A DNA stretch of 64,000 nucleotides from Avichristensenella sp031549905 (GCA_031549905.1 JAVBPC010000010.1:1-64000), one strand, 5' to 3'. Shown: positions 8,888 to 18,589, numbered from the stretch's first letter. Made by a program: numbers and translations. The notes: generated by a model from the letters alone, not told the origin.

Positions 8888-10003
8888 ATGCATACCCGAA
8901 ACACCCCCGCAGACCTTTCCACCCTTGCCTTTGGCCGGGACGCGAAACGCCGCCGCGTCTCATCTTATGACATCACCGGCGGAAATGACGACCGCAGGTA
9001 CATCCAGCCCGGCGATACCCTTGCCATCGCGGATATTGAAGGGGCAGGGTATATCACGCACATCTGGATGACTGTCGGAAACGATAAGGTTCCAAACGAG
9101 TATGAACCCTTCAACCTGCGCAAGGTCGTTTTCCGCTGCTACTGGGATGGCGAGGAGCACCCCAGCGTCGAAGCGCCGCTGGGCGACTTCTTCGGGATGG
9201 GGCACGGCCTCAGCCGAAACTTTATCTCTGAACCCCTACAGATGAGTCCGGAAAACGGCAAGGGCCTCAATTGCTGGTTCCCCATGCCTTTTTCGAAGCG
9301 CGCCAGGATCACGGTTACAAACGAATGCAACAGTGTGCTGATGGTCTATTTTTATGTGGACTATGAGCTGCATGCGACAATTCCCGATGACGCGCTGCGC
9401 TTCCATGCCGTGTGGCACCGGGAGGTCCCCACTGGCGGCATGCATGCGTCCGATTGCGAAAGCCAGTCCGAATGGTGTTTTGGCGGCAAGAATACAGACG
9501 GTGTGGGCAATTATGTGCTGCTGGAAGCCAAAGGGCGCGGGCATTATGTGGGCGCGAACTACAACCTGCATAACCTGAACACCAGCGCCCTGTGGGATTG
9601 GCCTGGCGAGGGAGACGACATGATCTTCATCGATGGCGATACCTGGCCGCCTACGCTGCATGGCACCGGCACAGAGGATTACTTCAATACCGCCTGGTGT
9701 CCTCAGCAGGAATACAATGCGCCGTACCACGGCATCATCCTGGGTGGCGAAGACAACTGGAAAGGGAAGATCAGCTACTATCGCTACCATATCCGCGACC
9801 CGATTCCCTTTGAGCAATCCATTCGGGTAACCATTGAGCATGGACATGCCAACCATCGCAGCGATGACATTTCCACCACCGCGTATTGGTATCAGCAGGA
9901 GCCTCACGCACCGTTGCCCCCGCTGCCGCCGGTCGCCCAGCGCATGCCGGTGGATGCAGAATGGCTGCGCTGGCATGGGGAAGTGCGGCTGCTGGAAGCA
10001 TAA
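8888..10003 (+). CDS. GH172 (DUF2961) glycoside hydrolase-like protein
   Basis: About 371 residues with the DUF2961 fold, now glycoside hydrolase family 172, whose characterised members act on fructofuranosides or arabinofuranosides. I chose the ATG at 8888 because AAGGAG lies 7 bases upstream. The N-terminus has the family segment SSYDITGGNDDRRYI plus GDTLAIADIEGAGYITHIW. The probable catalytic glutamate is in HGTGTEDYFN (about Glu263). No signal peptide is seen, so it is cytoplasmic. It is the last gene of the operon that begins with the ABC permeases. Together with the GH2 enzyme it implies a mixed oligosaccharide substrate. Confidence 0.88.
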   Translation: MHTRNTPADLSTLAFGRDAKRRRVSSYDITGGNDDRRYIQPGDTLAIADIEGAGYITHIWMTVGNDKVPNEYEPFNLRKVVFRCYWDGEEHPSVEAPLGDFFGMGHGLSRNFISEPLQMSPENGKGLNCWFPMPFSKRARITVTNECNSVLMVYFYVDYELHATIPDDALRFHAVWHREVPTGGMHASDCESQSEWCFGGKNTDGVGNYVLLEAKGRGHYVGANYNLHNLNTSALWDWPGEGDDMIFIDGDTWPPTLHGTGTEDYFNTAWCPQQEYNAPYHGIILGGEDNWKGKISYYRYHIRDPIPFEQSIRVTIEHGHANHRSDDISTTAYWYQQEPHAPLPPLPPVAQRMPVDAEWLRWHGEVRLLEA

Positions 10004-10112
10004 CGCGCCGCCGCTGCGGCTTCAGAAGGCATTGCCAGGGCGCCGGGTTGCGCACACCCCCCAGCTGCGGTATACTGCGAAGATAAGCAGACGAAAGACA
10101 CGGGGGAAGCGC

Positions 10113-11831
10113 ATGCGTCATCAGGATATTTTGCGGCAGGTTTTCGGGTACGATGCATATCGGGAAGGGCAGCAACCGCTGATCGAAGCGATCCTGTTCG
10201 GGCGTGATGCGCTGGGCGTGATGCCCACCGGTGCGGGCAAATCCATGTGTTTTCAGATCCCGGCGCTGATGCTGTCGGGGATTACGCTGGTCATCTCGCC
10301 GCTGATTTCGCTGATGAAGGATCAGGTTGCGGCCCTCAAGCAGGCGGGCGTCGCAGGTGCGTTTCTGAACAGCTCGCTGACGCCCGGCCAGAATGCCGAG
10401 GCGCTGCGCAGGGCACGCATGGGCCTGTACAAAATCATCTATGTCGCGCCTGAACGCCTTGAATCCCCGGATTTTGTCTCCTTTGCGCTGGAGTCCCCGG
10501 TGGATATGGTTGCCATTGATGAGGCGCACTGCGTCTCCCAATGGGGCCAGGATTTTCGGCCCAGCTACCTGAAAATCGCCGCGTTCATTGCGTCGCTTCC
10601 GCGCAGGCCCTGTGTGTGCGCGTTTACCGCCACAGCCACAGCGGTGGTGCGCGCGGATATCGTGCAAATGCTGAACCTTCAGGACCCGCTTTGCGTGACG
10701 ACCGGGTTTGACCGGCCCAATCTGTTTTTTGAAAACAGAAAACCGAAGGGCAAGATGCCGGAACTGCTGGCGATCCTTCGGGAAAAGACTGGGCAGAGCG
10801 GCATTATTTACTGTGCCACGCGCAAAAAGGTGGAGGAAATCACGGATGCGGTTTGCCGCGCCGGCTATGCCGCGACGCGCTACCACGCCGGCCTTTCCGA
10901 AACGGAACGGCGCGAAAACCAGGAGGCATTTCAGTACGACCGACAGACGGTAATGGTCGCGACAAACGCGTTTGGGATGGGCATCGACAAGTCGAACGTG
11001 TCGTTTGTTATCCATTATAACATGCCAAAGAACCTGGAAAGCTATTACCAGGAGGCGGGCCGCGCGGGGCGTGACGGCAGCCCGGCGGACTGCGTGCTGC
11101 TGTACAGCGGGCAGGATGTAATCACCGGAAGATGGATGATCGAGCATGGCGAGGAAAACCCGGAACTGACCCCGGCGGAGCGCGCCGCCATCCGCCAGAA
11201 GGATCTGGAACGCCTGAGGCAGATGACGTATTATGCTACCAGCAAATCATGCCTGCGCCAGTTCATCCTGCGCTATTTCGGGGAAAGGCTGCCTGAGCCG
11301 TGCGGTCACTGTTCGGCATGCATGGGCGCGCGCGAGCTTGCGGAATCGGCGGCGGTTGCCCCGCAAGCGAAACCCACCCCGGTCAAAGAAAAAGCGCCGC
11401 GGACCACAGGTGCGGATGCCGTATTGCTTGCGCTGCTCAAAGAACTGCGGACGCGCATCGCGCGTGATAACGGAATGCCGGCCTATTTGGTGTTCAGCGA
11501 CTTTACGCTGGGCGAGATGGCGCGGCTGAAACCGCAAACAGAGGATGCGTTCCTGCAGGTGAACGGCGTGGGGGAGCGCAAATTGCTGCTGTACGGAGAA
11601 GCCTTCCTTGCGGTGTTAGGCGGGCAAACTGAGTCCCCTTCGCGTGAGAAGTCGGCAAAACAGCCGCGCGAAAAGCCCGCGGAAGCATACAGCCCCTGGG
11701 ATGCCGGGGAGGAAGACGCCCTGCGGCAGCGCTTTGAGGATGGCCTGAGCATGAAAGAGATCACCCAGGCGCATCAGCGCTCACGCGGGGCGATCAAGGC
11801 GCGGCTTAGGAAGCTGGGGCTGATCGACTAG
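10113..11831 (+). CDS. recQ: ATP-dependent DNA helicase RecQ
   Basis: 3'-5' helicase for recombination and fork repair, about 572 residues. The ATG at 10113 follows GGGGGAAG; the upstream reading-frame extension overlaps the GH172 gene and is not real. Walker A TGAGKS is at residues 39-44 and DEAH at about 136. The helicase C domain contains RYHAGL and QEAGRAGRDG. A zinc-binding cluster with four cysteines lies near residues 380-405. An HRDC domain follows (roughly 430-510), and the last ~35 residues resemble an extra helix-turn-helix (LSMKEITQAHQRSRGAIKARL). It is convergent with the next gene, 19 bases away. Confidence 0.96.
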   Translation: MRHQDILRQVFGYDAYREGQQPLIEAILFGRDALGVMPTGAGKSMCFQIPALMLSGITLVISPLISLMKDQVAALKQAGVAGAFLNSSLTPGQNAEALRRARMGLYKIIYVAPERLESPDFVSFALESPVDMVAIDEAHCVSQWGQDFRPSYLKIAAFIASLPRRPCVCAFTATATAVVRADIVQMLNLQDPLCVTTGFDRPNLFFENRKPKGKMPELLAILREKTGQSGIIYCATRKKVEEITDAVCRAGYAATRYHAGLSETERRENQEAFQYDRQTVMVATNAFGMGIDKSNVSFVIHYNMPKNLESYYQEAGRAGRDGSPADCVLLYSGQDVITGRWMIEHGEENPELTPAERAAIRQKDLERLRQMTYYATSKSCLRQFILRYFGERLPEPCGHCSACMGARELAESAAVAPQAKPTPVKEKAPRTTGADAVLLALLKELRTRIARDNGMPAYLVFSDFTLGEMARLKPQTEDAFLQVNGVGERKLLLYGEAFLAVLGGQTESPSREKSAKQPREKPAEAYSPWDAGEEDALRQRFEDGLSMKEITQAHQRSRGAIKARLRKLGLID

Positions 11832-11850
11832 GATTTTGTACAGGTCATTT

Positions 11851-12789
11851 TTACGGCATACGGATCAAATTCCGCCGCACCGCGCCTTCTTCCAGATAGG
11901 TTTTGAGATTCTCAAGAAAAATGGCGATCGCCCGCTCATAGTAGTGCGGGGATTGCCCGGCGATGTGCGGGGTGAGGATCACGTTCGGCAGCGTCCACAG
12001 AGGGCTGTCTGAGGGCAGAGGTTCGGGGTCGGTCACGTCCAGCCCTGCAAACGCGAGCGGTCCTTCCCGCAGGGCGTGAACCAGCGCATCCTGATCGGTG
12101 GTGCCGCCGCGCCCTATGCTGATGTACACGGAGCCGGGCCGCATCGCAGCGAGCGCGCCTGCATTCATCAGGCGGTGCGTTTCCGGATTCATCGGCAGCG
12201 CGTTGACCACGGCATCGCACTCAGACAGCATCTCGTGCAGTTGATCCGGGCCGTACACGGTGTCAAATCCCTCAGCCGGAGCCGCGTGTGCACGGAGCCC
12301 CACTACCCGCATCGAAAAACCTGCCGCAAGGCGCGCCACTTCCCGGCCGATCGCGCCCATCCCCAGGATGCCCAGCGTTTGGCCGGGCAGCTCGTACACG
12401 CTATGCTTCGTGCGCCATAGTCCCGTCGTCCGGTCGGGGATGCTCAGGTATAGCCCGCGCGCGAATGCCAGCAGCATCGCAAACACAGTCTGCGCTATTT
12501 GAGGGCCGTGCACACCGCTGGAGTTGGTCAGCAGCACGCCCTTTTTCTTCATCTCTGCAAGGGGGTAGGTGTCATATCCGGCGCTCCATGATTGCACCCA
12601 GCGCAGCTTTCCGCCGGCAAGCGCGGCCTGAATCGGGATGGGTCTGGCAGTGATCAGGATTTCCGCATTGGCAAGATGCGGGGCGAGCGCGTCCAGATCC
12701 GTGGAGATATAGAGCTGAAATCCCGGGGCAGCGGCCAGGATGGTATCGCGGTAAGATTCGATGGGGATGGTGGAGACGATTTCGCGCAT
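11851..12789 (-). CDS. D-2-hydroxyacid dehydrogenase family protein
   Basis: NAD(P)-dependent oxidoreductase of about 312 residues that interconverts 2-oxo acids and D-2-hydroxy acids. The start at 12789 follows AGAGG; a longer in-frame extension to 12948 is rejected. The Rossmann motif is GILGMGAIGREVARL. The catalytic triad is visible as Arg in SIGRGGTTD, Glu in DVTDPEPLP, and His in LTPHIAG. The family includes glyoxylate/hydroxypyruvate reductases and D-lactate dehydrogenases; the substrate cannot be chosen from sequence. It stands alone, divergent from the YkvI-like gene. Confidence 0.92.
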   Translation of the reverse strand: MREIVSTIPIESYRDTILAAAPGFQLYISTDLDALAPHLANAEILITARPIPIQAALAGGKLRWVQSWSAGYDTYPLAEMKKKGVLLTNSSGVHGPQIAQTVFAMLLAFARGLYLSIPDRTTGLWRTKHSVYELPGQTLGILGMGAIGREVARLAAGFSMRVVGLRAHAAPAEGFDTVYGPDQLHEMLSECDAVVNALPMNPETHRLMNAGALAAMRPGSVYISIGRGGTTDQDALVHALREGPLAFAGLDVTDPEPLPSDSPLWTLPNVILTPHIAGQSPHYYERAIAIFLENLKTYLEEGAVRRNLIRMP

Positions 12790-12995
12790 GAAAGAAGCCT
12801 CTGCTTTCTTTTTTCTGTTTTGCGGCGTGGGCGTGAAAATAACCGGTTGAAAGGATAATACCACAACCATGCGGAAAGCGGGAAGCCCTAATTTTGCGGA
12901 TTGTATCGTATGTCTGCTGCTGGTTCTGCCCGCCTGTCTTTTCGGCATACGCTAACCTGAGGCGCGCAGTATGCGCCGCCAAAGGAGGAGCGCTG

Positions 12996-14063
12996 ATGAC
13001 CGGTTTGTTGCGCCGTGAAAAAACCAGTGTGCTGGCGGGCGAGATTCAGGCGGCGCTGGCGCTGACCGCTACGGTGGTCGGGGCGGGCTTTGCTTCCGGG
13101 CGTGAGATCATGCGCTTTTTCACGCAGTACGGCGCATTCTCGTGGATCGGCTGTGTGCTGTCGGCACTGCTTCTGGCAACATTTGCGGCGCTGATGGGCA
13201 TATTGGCGGGCAAGCTTGGCGCGCGCGACATTTCGACGCTGTGCAACAGGGCGCTGGGCGGCGTCGCAGGGCGCGTGGCGGCATGCATCAACGGCGTGCT
13301 GATCACCGTAACGGCCGGTGCAATGCTGGCTGCGATGGGGGAACTGATGGCGCTGGCGCTGCCCATCCACCACGCGTGGGAAATCGGCGTGCTGTTCGGC
13401 CTTATCAGCAGCTGCTGGATGGCAAAGCGCGGGCTTTCAGCGCTCGCCGCTGCGGGGGGCTGGCTGATGCCGGTATGCCTGCTGCTGTATGGGCTGCTGT
13501 TCGGGCTTCCCCAGGAATCGGCGCAGATGGCGCAGGCGGCGCGGACTTCTGCGCCTGCCGTGTGGGGCGTGCTGCCGCTCGCATTTGCGTATGCGGCGAT
13601 GAATGCATCGCTGGGCAGCGGTGTGCTGTGCGAGATGGGGAAGAGCAGGGATGCGGGGGCGGTGGTGCGCGTGTCGGCGATCGCGGGGGGCATGCTGCTA
13701 ATGCTGCTGTTGCTGGCAAACGCGACACTTTCCCGGCATATCGGCACGCTGCGGGATGAGGCGCTGCCGGCGGTGGTGTTGGCGCGCTCGCTGGGGGCCA
13801 CCGGATATTGGCTGTGCCTTGCTGCGATGATGCTGGCGGTGCTGACCACGCTGGTCGCACTGATGCGAACGCTGCTGAACATGACGCAGGAGACGCTCCC
13901 TGCGCCCGCGGTATGGCCTGTGACAGTGCTGCTGCCCCTGCTTTGCGGGATGACCGGCTTCGGCGCGCTGGTGGGCATAGCGTACCCCGTGCTGGGCGTT
14001 ATTACCGCGCTGGTATTTTTGATGATTGTGGCAAGCCCGCTGATAAAGAAGAAAAAGGGCTAG
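12996..14063 (+). CDS. YkvI-like multispanning membrane protein (putative transporter)
   Basis: About 355 residues with roughly ten hydrophobic segments. The ATG at 12996 has AAAGGAGGAG 5-6 bases upstream. The opening segment TVVGAGFASGREIMRFF is the signature of the YkvI family, which is related to amino-acid/sodium symporters of the LeuT-like superfamily. The substrate is unknown. Its TAG stop shares the palindrome CTAG with the stop of the convergent gene, so the two coding regions overlap by four bases. Confidence 0.85.
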   Translation: MTGLLRREKTSVLAGEIQAALALTATVVGAGFASGREIMRFFTQYGAFSWIGCVLSALLLATFAALMGILAGKLGARDISTLCNRALGGVAGRVAACINGVLITVTAGAMLAAMGELMALALPIHHAWEIGVLFGLISSCWMAKRGLSALAAAGGWLMPVCLLLYGLLFGLPQESAQMAQAARTSAPAVWGVLPLAFAYAAMNASLGSGVLCEMGKSRDAGAVVRVSAIAGGMLLMLLLLANATLSRHIGTLRDEALPAVVLARSLGATGYWLCLAAMMLAVLTTLVALMRTLLNMTQETLPAPAVWPVTVLLPLLCGMTGFGALVGIAYPVLGVITALVFLMIVASPLIKKKKG

Positions 14064-15982
14064 TTCGACGCGTACTGCCGCCACTCGATGTGCTCAACCG
14101 TGCCATCCTTTGTGTAATACGTCAGTTCGATATGCTGTCCGTTTTCCAGCTTTGTGTAGTAGCTGATTTTGTACTGCTTATCGGCCAGCTTTTCCAGCAT
14201 GCCAAGTTTGCCCGTGGTGATCTTGTACAACACACGGTCGCCGTTTTTGCTGGGTTCGCCGCCGTCGTCACGGTAGGCGCTGAGCACCTCTTCCAATGTG
14301 GAGCCGACTTTCGTTTTGCGCGGGGCCTGAAAGGTATTGTCGTTGAAATACAACTCCGCAAGCACGGGGTCCTTTTCGCCGCGCGTCAGGAAAACCGCGT
14401 AACCGAAGCCATAAAACAGCTTTTCATAGGAGCCAAGCAAATCCGTGCCGTCCGGGCGGATATAGGTGGGCTCTCCGTATGTCTTGATGAAGGAATCCCT
14501 CGTCGTCTTCATCAGGGTCAATTTGTCAACGACATCCTTTTCCAGCATGGAAGTGCCTGTATTGCCCTGGCAGACATACTCCCGGGTAAGCTCGTTGGAT
14601 CGCTCATCCAGCGGGTTGACAGCAATCGCGCGCAGCACGGTTTTGCCGGTGCGCAGGGTGATGGGGTTGCCGTCTTCATACAGGGTGGAGTTTTCCGGGG
14701 TGGGTCGGGTGCCATCCATCGTGTAATAGATTTTTTCGCCCTCGGCGGCCTTGAGGGTAACGCGCTGTACCTTGCTATAGGTGCCAGGCCCAAGAGACGC
14801 GGTAGGCATATCCGGCGTAGCGAAGATGATAGTATATGATTGCACCAACTCCGTGCTGAGCATGCCGTCCTTTTCGGCCACCGCGCGCAGCCGCCAGCTG
14901 CCCTTTGGCAGGTGCAGCGTAACGCTGTTGCCGGTGCTGACCTTGCCTTTAACCAGTGGGTCCTCATTGTCCAGGGAGTAGTGAATTACTGCGCCTTCAT
15001 CAGCACACGTTACCGTAATGTCGATTTCGGCGTCATATCGTTTGCCCAGCTGGCTTGGTACGGGCGTTTTCGGCAGAATGTTTGTCAGCATCGTTTGGAA
15101 ATACTCGCCGCCGCCGTTTTCTATCGCCATTTCCAGCACGCCCACAGTCTCCGGGTATTTCTTCTTATCCAACAGGATGTTTGCCAGGCGGAGGTATGGC
15201 TCTGGATAAGCGGGCCAAAAATGAATGGCGCGCGTGAAAGCCAGCTCGGCCTGATCCGGCTGGGCGTTGCCCAGGTAAGCGTTGCCCAGATCCACCAGAA
15301 TTTCCAGGTTATCGGTGTCCTTTGCCTGCGCGATCTCCAGTGCCGTCACGGCGCGCTGAATATAGCCGTCCGCCATCAGGTCACGCCCGGACTGGTGGTA
15401 CGCGTCGGCGGAGGCGTCAAACCCCCAGCTTGCCAGCATGGATTGGCCCATGGGGGTGTACTTGAAGATGACGTATACGCCGCTGGTTAAAATTGTCATC
15501 GTGATCAGCAGAATGCTCAGCGCGCGTACCCAGTGAAAGCTTTCAAAACCGCGCGGTTCAGGCCGGATGGCCTTAAACTGGTGGCGGCGCAACGGGCGCG
15601 CGGGCGCGCGCTTGCGGGGGGCGGGGCGCTTGGGCTGGCCTTGCGGGGGCATGGAAGGGGAGCGGCGCTGTTGCTGCGCAGCGGCCTGCTGCGCTTTTTC
15701 CGGCGGTTTAGAGCCTGTGCGCGGGCGCACGGCGGGCTCGGGCTCCGGCTGCTTGATGGGCGGCGGGTTCAACCGCTCGGCGCGGCTTTGACGTTCCGTG
15801 ACGCGGGGAAGCTCCGTGGTTTCACCGCGCATGCCCTTTTCAATCTGCTGATGGTAACGCTTAGCCGCCTCACCGGAAGGTGCAACAACGCGCCGCCGTG
15901 GCGGGGGCGTGTTTTCGGCGCCGCAGGCGGGGCAGGTGCGCGTATTGTCAGGCATTTTCTCGCCGCAGGTTTTGCAGTTCAA
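14060..15982 (-). CDS. Zinc-ribbon, TPR and chitobiase-C-like domain membrane protein
   Basis: 640-residue protein that probably starts with TTG: the codon before the first zinc-ribbon cysteines is TTG, ACGGAGGAG lies about 8 bases upstream, and no ATG fits. Order: zinc ribbon with two Cys-x2-Cys pairs (residues 3-21), a proline- and arginine-rich linker, one membrane segment (about 150-172, ALSILLITMTILTSGVYVIF), TPR-like repeats (about 190-290), two beta-sandwich CHB_HEX_C-like modules (IHYSLDNEDP and IYYTMDGTRPTP), then a C-terminal domain. Zinc ribbon inside and repeats outside suggests an envelope scaffold or sensor. Function unknown. Last gene of a leftward run starting at the DUF624 gene. 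Confidence 0.82.
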   Translation of the reverse strand: MNCKTCGEKMPDNTRTCPACGAENTPPPRRRVVAPSGEAAKRYHQQIEKGMRGETTELPRVTERQSRAERLNPPPIKQPEPEPAVRPRTGSKPPEKAQQAAAQQQRRSPSMPPQGQPKRPAPRKRAPARPLRRHQFKAIRPEPRGFESFHWVRALSILLITMTILTSGVYVIFKYTPMGQSMLASWGFDASADAYHQSGRDLMADGYIQRAVTALEIAQAKDTDNLEILVDLGNAYLGNAQPDQAELAFTRAIHFWPAYPEPYLRLANILLDKKKYPETVGVLEMAIENGGGEYFQTMLTNILPKTPVPSQLGKRYDAEIDITVTCADEGAVIHYSLDNEDPLVKGKVSTGNSVTLHLPKGSWRLRAVAEKDGMLSTELVQSYTIIFATPDMPTASLGPGTYSKVQRVTLKAAEGEKIYYTMDGTRPTPENSTLYEDGNPITLRTGKTVLRAIAVNPLDERSNELTREYVCQGNTGTSMLEKDVVDKLTLMKTTRDSFIKTYGEPTYIRPDGTDLLGSYEKLFYGFGYAVFLTRGEKDPVLAELYFNDNTFQAPRKTKVGSTLEEVLSAYRDDGGEPSKNGDRVLYKITTGKLGMLEKLADKQYKISYYTKLENGQHIELTYYTKDGTVEHIEWRQYASN

Positions 15983-16031
15983 CGGATGCTCCTCCGTAAA
16001 AGGCTTTGGTATACAAACGAATGGAGGCTGA

Positions 16032-16865
16032 CTATTCCTCCTGCCGCTTCATCCATTCGTATGCGGGGTCGCCGCTGAAATCCATAGGGGAGGGCGTTTC
16101 GCCGCCCAGCGCTTCTATCGCGTCCGAAATCTCGCGGAAATCCAGATACGGCAGGCCCTCTTCTTTCAGCGCCGCGTACAGGATGGGCAGCGCGGCTTCA
16201 TCGCCGATTTTGCCCAGTAACGATGCTATCAGTGCCCTTTGGTCGGGGCACTCATGGAACAGGCGGATTGCAGCTGGCAACAGGCGCGGGTCGCCCGGCA
16301 TACCGGCAAGAATATCAACCAGCAGCAAGCGCCCGTTTGCGCTTGCGGCAGGCAGCGCGTCATACAGCTTATCCCGGATGCCCGCGCCCATCGCGGACAG
16401 CGCCTCGGCGGCCATGTCGGCCCGCTCGTCGTCGGATTCGCTCGTGGCAATCCAGTCGATATACAGCGCAAGCGGCAGCTGGCTCTCCAGTTCCGTCAGC
16501 AGCGAGATGGCGGTCAGCCGCGCCTCTTGCGGCGCGCTTTCCAGCGTCAGCAACGTAAGCAACGCCTTTTCCGCGCGATTTCCCAGCGTGGTCAGCCTCT
16601 CCAGCAGCGGATCCGGTACCGGCACGCCTTCGCGGTGATAGGAAAGCATCCACTCGACAAGCTGCGCGGGGTCATCAAACTTTGCAAAGAAAGTTCCCGG
16701 CGCATCGCCGTCCAGCCACTGGGCGGGACGGTTCAGCCAGGCTAGGTACACTTCCGGCATCCGGGCTTCCATACGGTCTATGTTATTGCCGTACTTCGCG
16801 GCGTTTTTCTTCATCCATTCCGCCGCGAAGCGTTGAAACTGCTCATCAAAGTTGATGCATTTCAT
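16032..16865 (-). CDS. HEAT-repeat-like hypothetical protein
   Basis: 277-residue soluble protein. From about residue 90 onward it is built of alpha-helical pairs of HEAT/PBS-lyase type (for example EKALLTLLTLESAPQEARL and LIASLLGKIGDEAALPILYAA). The first ~60 residues are a different helical module (WMKKNAAKYG). No catalytic motif is seen. It overlaps the upstream TPR gene by 20 bases, so the two are almost certainly co-translated and may form a complex. I do not recognise a specific family. Confidence 0.75.
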   Translation of the reverse strand: MKCINFDEQFQRFAAEWMKKNAAKYGNNIDRMEARMPEVYLAWLNRPAQWLDGDAPGTFFAKFDDPAQLVEWMLSYHREGVPVPDPLLERLTTLGNRAEKALLTLLTLESAPQEARLTAISLLTELESQLPLALYIDWIATSESDDERADMAAEALSAMGAGIRDKLYDALPAASANGRLLLVDILAGMPGDPRLLPAAIRLFHECPDQRALIASLLGKIGDEAALPILYAALKEEGLPYLDFREISDAIEALGGETPSPMDFSGDPAYEWMKRQEE

Positions 16866-18498
16866 CGTGTTGAGTCTCCTTCATGAATTGGCGGAGCAGG
16901 CGCGCCATTTCACGCCGCCTCGCGGGCTTTTGTGGAAAATCGACTGTTTCGCCGCGTCTCCGCCTGCACGCCATTTCCACCACGCGTGCGCGCAGCCGCA
17001 GGTCGCGGTCCGGGTGCAGTTCAATGATGCGGCTGCACAGATGGTTGACAGCCTGCGCTTCCTGCGCGGTGCAGCGGCCCAAGCGGCGCAGCACGGCGCG
17101 TGCCATAGCCCGGCTGGCCGGGGTCATGGGGTCGGGTGCGTCTTGCCGCAGGATGCTCACATGCGCCAGCCGTCCATGCCGAAGCAGATAGAAAGGCCCG
17201 GCGTTACCCGCCGAAAATAGCACGGCCGCCGCGTGTTCGCGCGTCGCGTCATCCATGGAAAGGTCGCCGAACGTATCCAGCAGAATTGACTCTGCGCGCG
17301 GGCCAGAAAGTGACGCTAACACGCTCACCACGGTGCGCGCGATTTCCGCCTCGCCGGAAGCAAGCCCCCAGCGCAGCAGCGCTTCCAGCTCGTCACCCTC
17401 GGGACGGCGCTCGTGGAAGGCATCCACCCGCGATTCCAGCAGCTTGCGCAGGCGTGTCAGCCTCTCAAGCACCGCGCCGGAAGGCAAGGAGCCATCGTAC
17501 GGCAGATCTTCCGGCAATTGCCCCTTTGACAGACCATGCAGCGCCCAATTGGCTGTGGAATCCATGGGGTTGATGCGGCGGATCAGCTTGAACCGGCGCT
17601 GGGCCTCTTGGCGGTTGCCGGTGTTGTACGCCGCAACGGCGAGCACATGTTGCAGGTCTTCCGATAGCGGCTGTGCGTTTTCGGGACGCTGGCACAGCAT
17701 TTGCACCAGATCGTGCGCTTCCAGATCGCACGCGACGGACAGCACCAGGCGCAAGTCCTCTTCGCCCTCAATGGCGGATATGGCGCTGACAAGGTATGTA
17801 AGCGCGGCCTTGGAGGAGTGCAGGGTATGCGTTGCCATCGCCATCGCACACAGTGCGTGCACATTTGTGCGGCTGATGCGGATGGCCTGACGGGCGGCGC
17901 GCAGCGCCCCCTGTTGATCTCCGTTGCTAAGCAGCGCAAGCGACAGCAGCGCCTGTGCGCTCGCATTCAGTCGGTCCAGCGCCAGCACGCGGCGGGAAAG
18001 CCGGATGGCCAGCTGCGGCTTTTGCGCGGTCAGCGCGCGGAGCACGCGGTCCATCCGGCGGTTGACGCGGCTTTCGATTTGCGCATGCATGTGCAGATCT
18101 TCATCCAGCATTGTGAGCAGCTCTATCGCGTCGGGTGCAAACTCGCTGCCCGGCTGCTGCTGTAATGAAAGCAGCAGGCAATCCTTCGCAAGCTCGGGTT
18201 CGCTCAGCATCAGAAAATTGCAGCCAGCGCGGTACAGTGACTCAGGTACATTCTTTTCCCTTTGCAGCAAAGCAAACAGCGCCCTGTTGGATAGCGCTGG
18301 ACAGCGCATTTCCGAATAGACGCGGGCGGTAAGGGTCAGCGTATCCAGGTCATCCGGGTCGCCCCCGCGTGCCAGCCGAAGCAGTTCAAGCGCCTGTATG
18401 GGTTCGCCCTTTTCAAGCTTTCGGGCAGCGGCTTTTCGTAAATACTTCGCGTCGCGGGCAAAGGGAAGCACTTGGCCCATGCTATTCTCTTGCTCCAT
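16846..18498 (-). CDS. TPR-repeat hypothetical protein
   Basis: About 550 residues, mostly helical. I chose the ATG at 18498 because AAGGAG lies 6 bases upstream; the in-frame ATG at 18519 has no ribosome site. Tetratricopeptide-like repeats occupy roughly residues 20-320 (AARKLEKGEPIQALELLRLA; RLSRRVLALDRLNASAQALLSLALL). The C-terminal part is HEAT-like with an LDTFGDLSMDD segment. No signal peptide or membrane segment. It is co-transcribed with the HEAT-like gene and follows hslO by about 90 bases. Likely a protein-interaction scaffold; function unknown. Confidence 0.75.
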   Translation of the reverse strand: MEQENSMGQVLPFARDAKYLRKAAARKLEKGEPIQALELLRLARGGDPDDLDTLTLTARVYSEMRCPALSNRALFALLQREKNVPESLYRAGCNFLMLSEPELAKDCLLLSLQQQPGSEFAPDAIELLTMLDEDLHMHAQIESRVNRRMDRVLRALTAQKPQLAIRLSRRVLALDRLNASAQALLSLALLSNGDQQGALRAARQAIRISRTNVHALCAMAMATHTLHSSKAALTYLVSAISAIEGEEDLRLVLSVACDLEAHDLVQMLCQRPENAQPLSEDLQHVLAVAAYNTGNRQEAQRRFKLIRRINPMDSTANWALHGLSKGQLPEDLPYDGSLPSGAVLERLTRLRKLLESRVDAFHERRPEGDELEALLRWGLASGEAEIARTVVSVLASLSGPRAESILLDTFGDLSMDDATREHAAAVLFSAGNAGPFYLLRHGRLAHVSILRQDAPDPMTPASRAMARAVLRRLGRCTAQEAQAVNHLCSRIIELHPDRDLRLRARVVEMACRRRRGETVDFPQKPARRREMARLLRQFMKETQHDEMHQL

Positions 18499-18589
18499 AT
18501 GCTCTCCTTGTTCGCTCATGATGGGGGCACACTGGCCCCGGCCCTGCGGTCAGGGGCTATTGTTGCGCCAAAAGGCCTTCGTCATGCGG

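Noticed and set aside
9771..11147. 458-residue minus-strand reading frame opposite recQ
   Set aside because: It crosses the end of the GH172 gene and most of recQ, both with clear motifs, and has no domain of its own.
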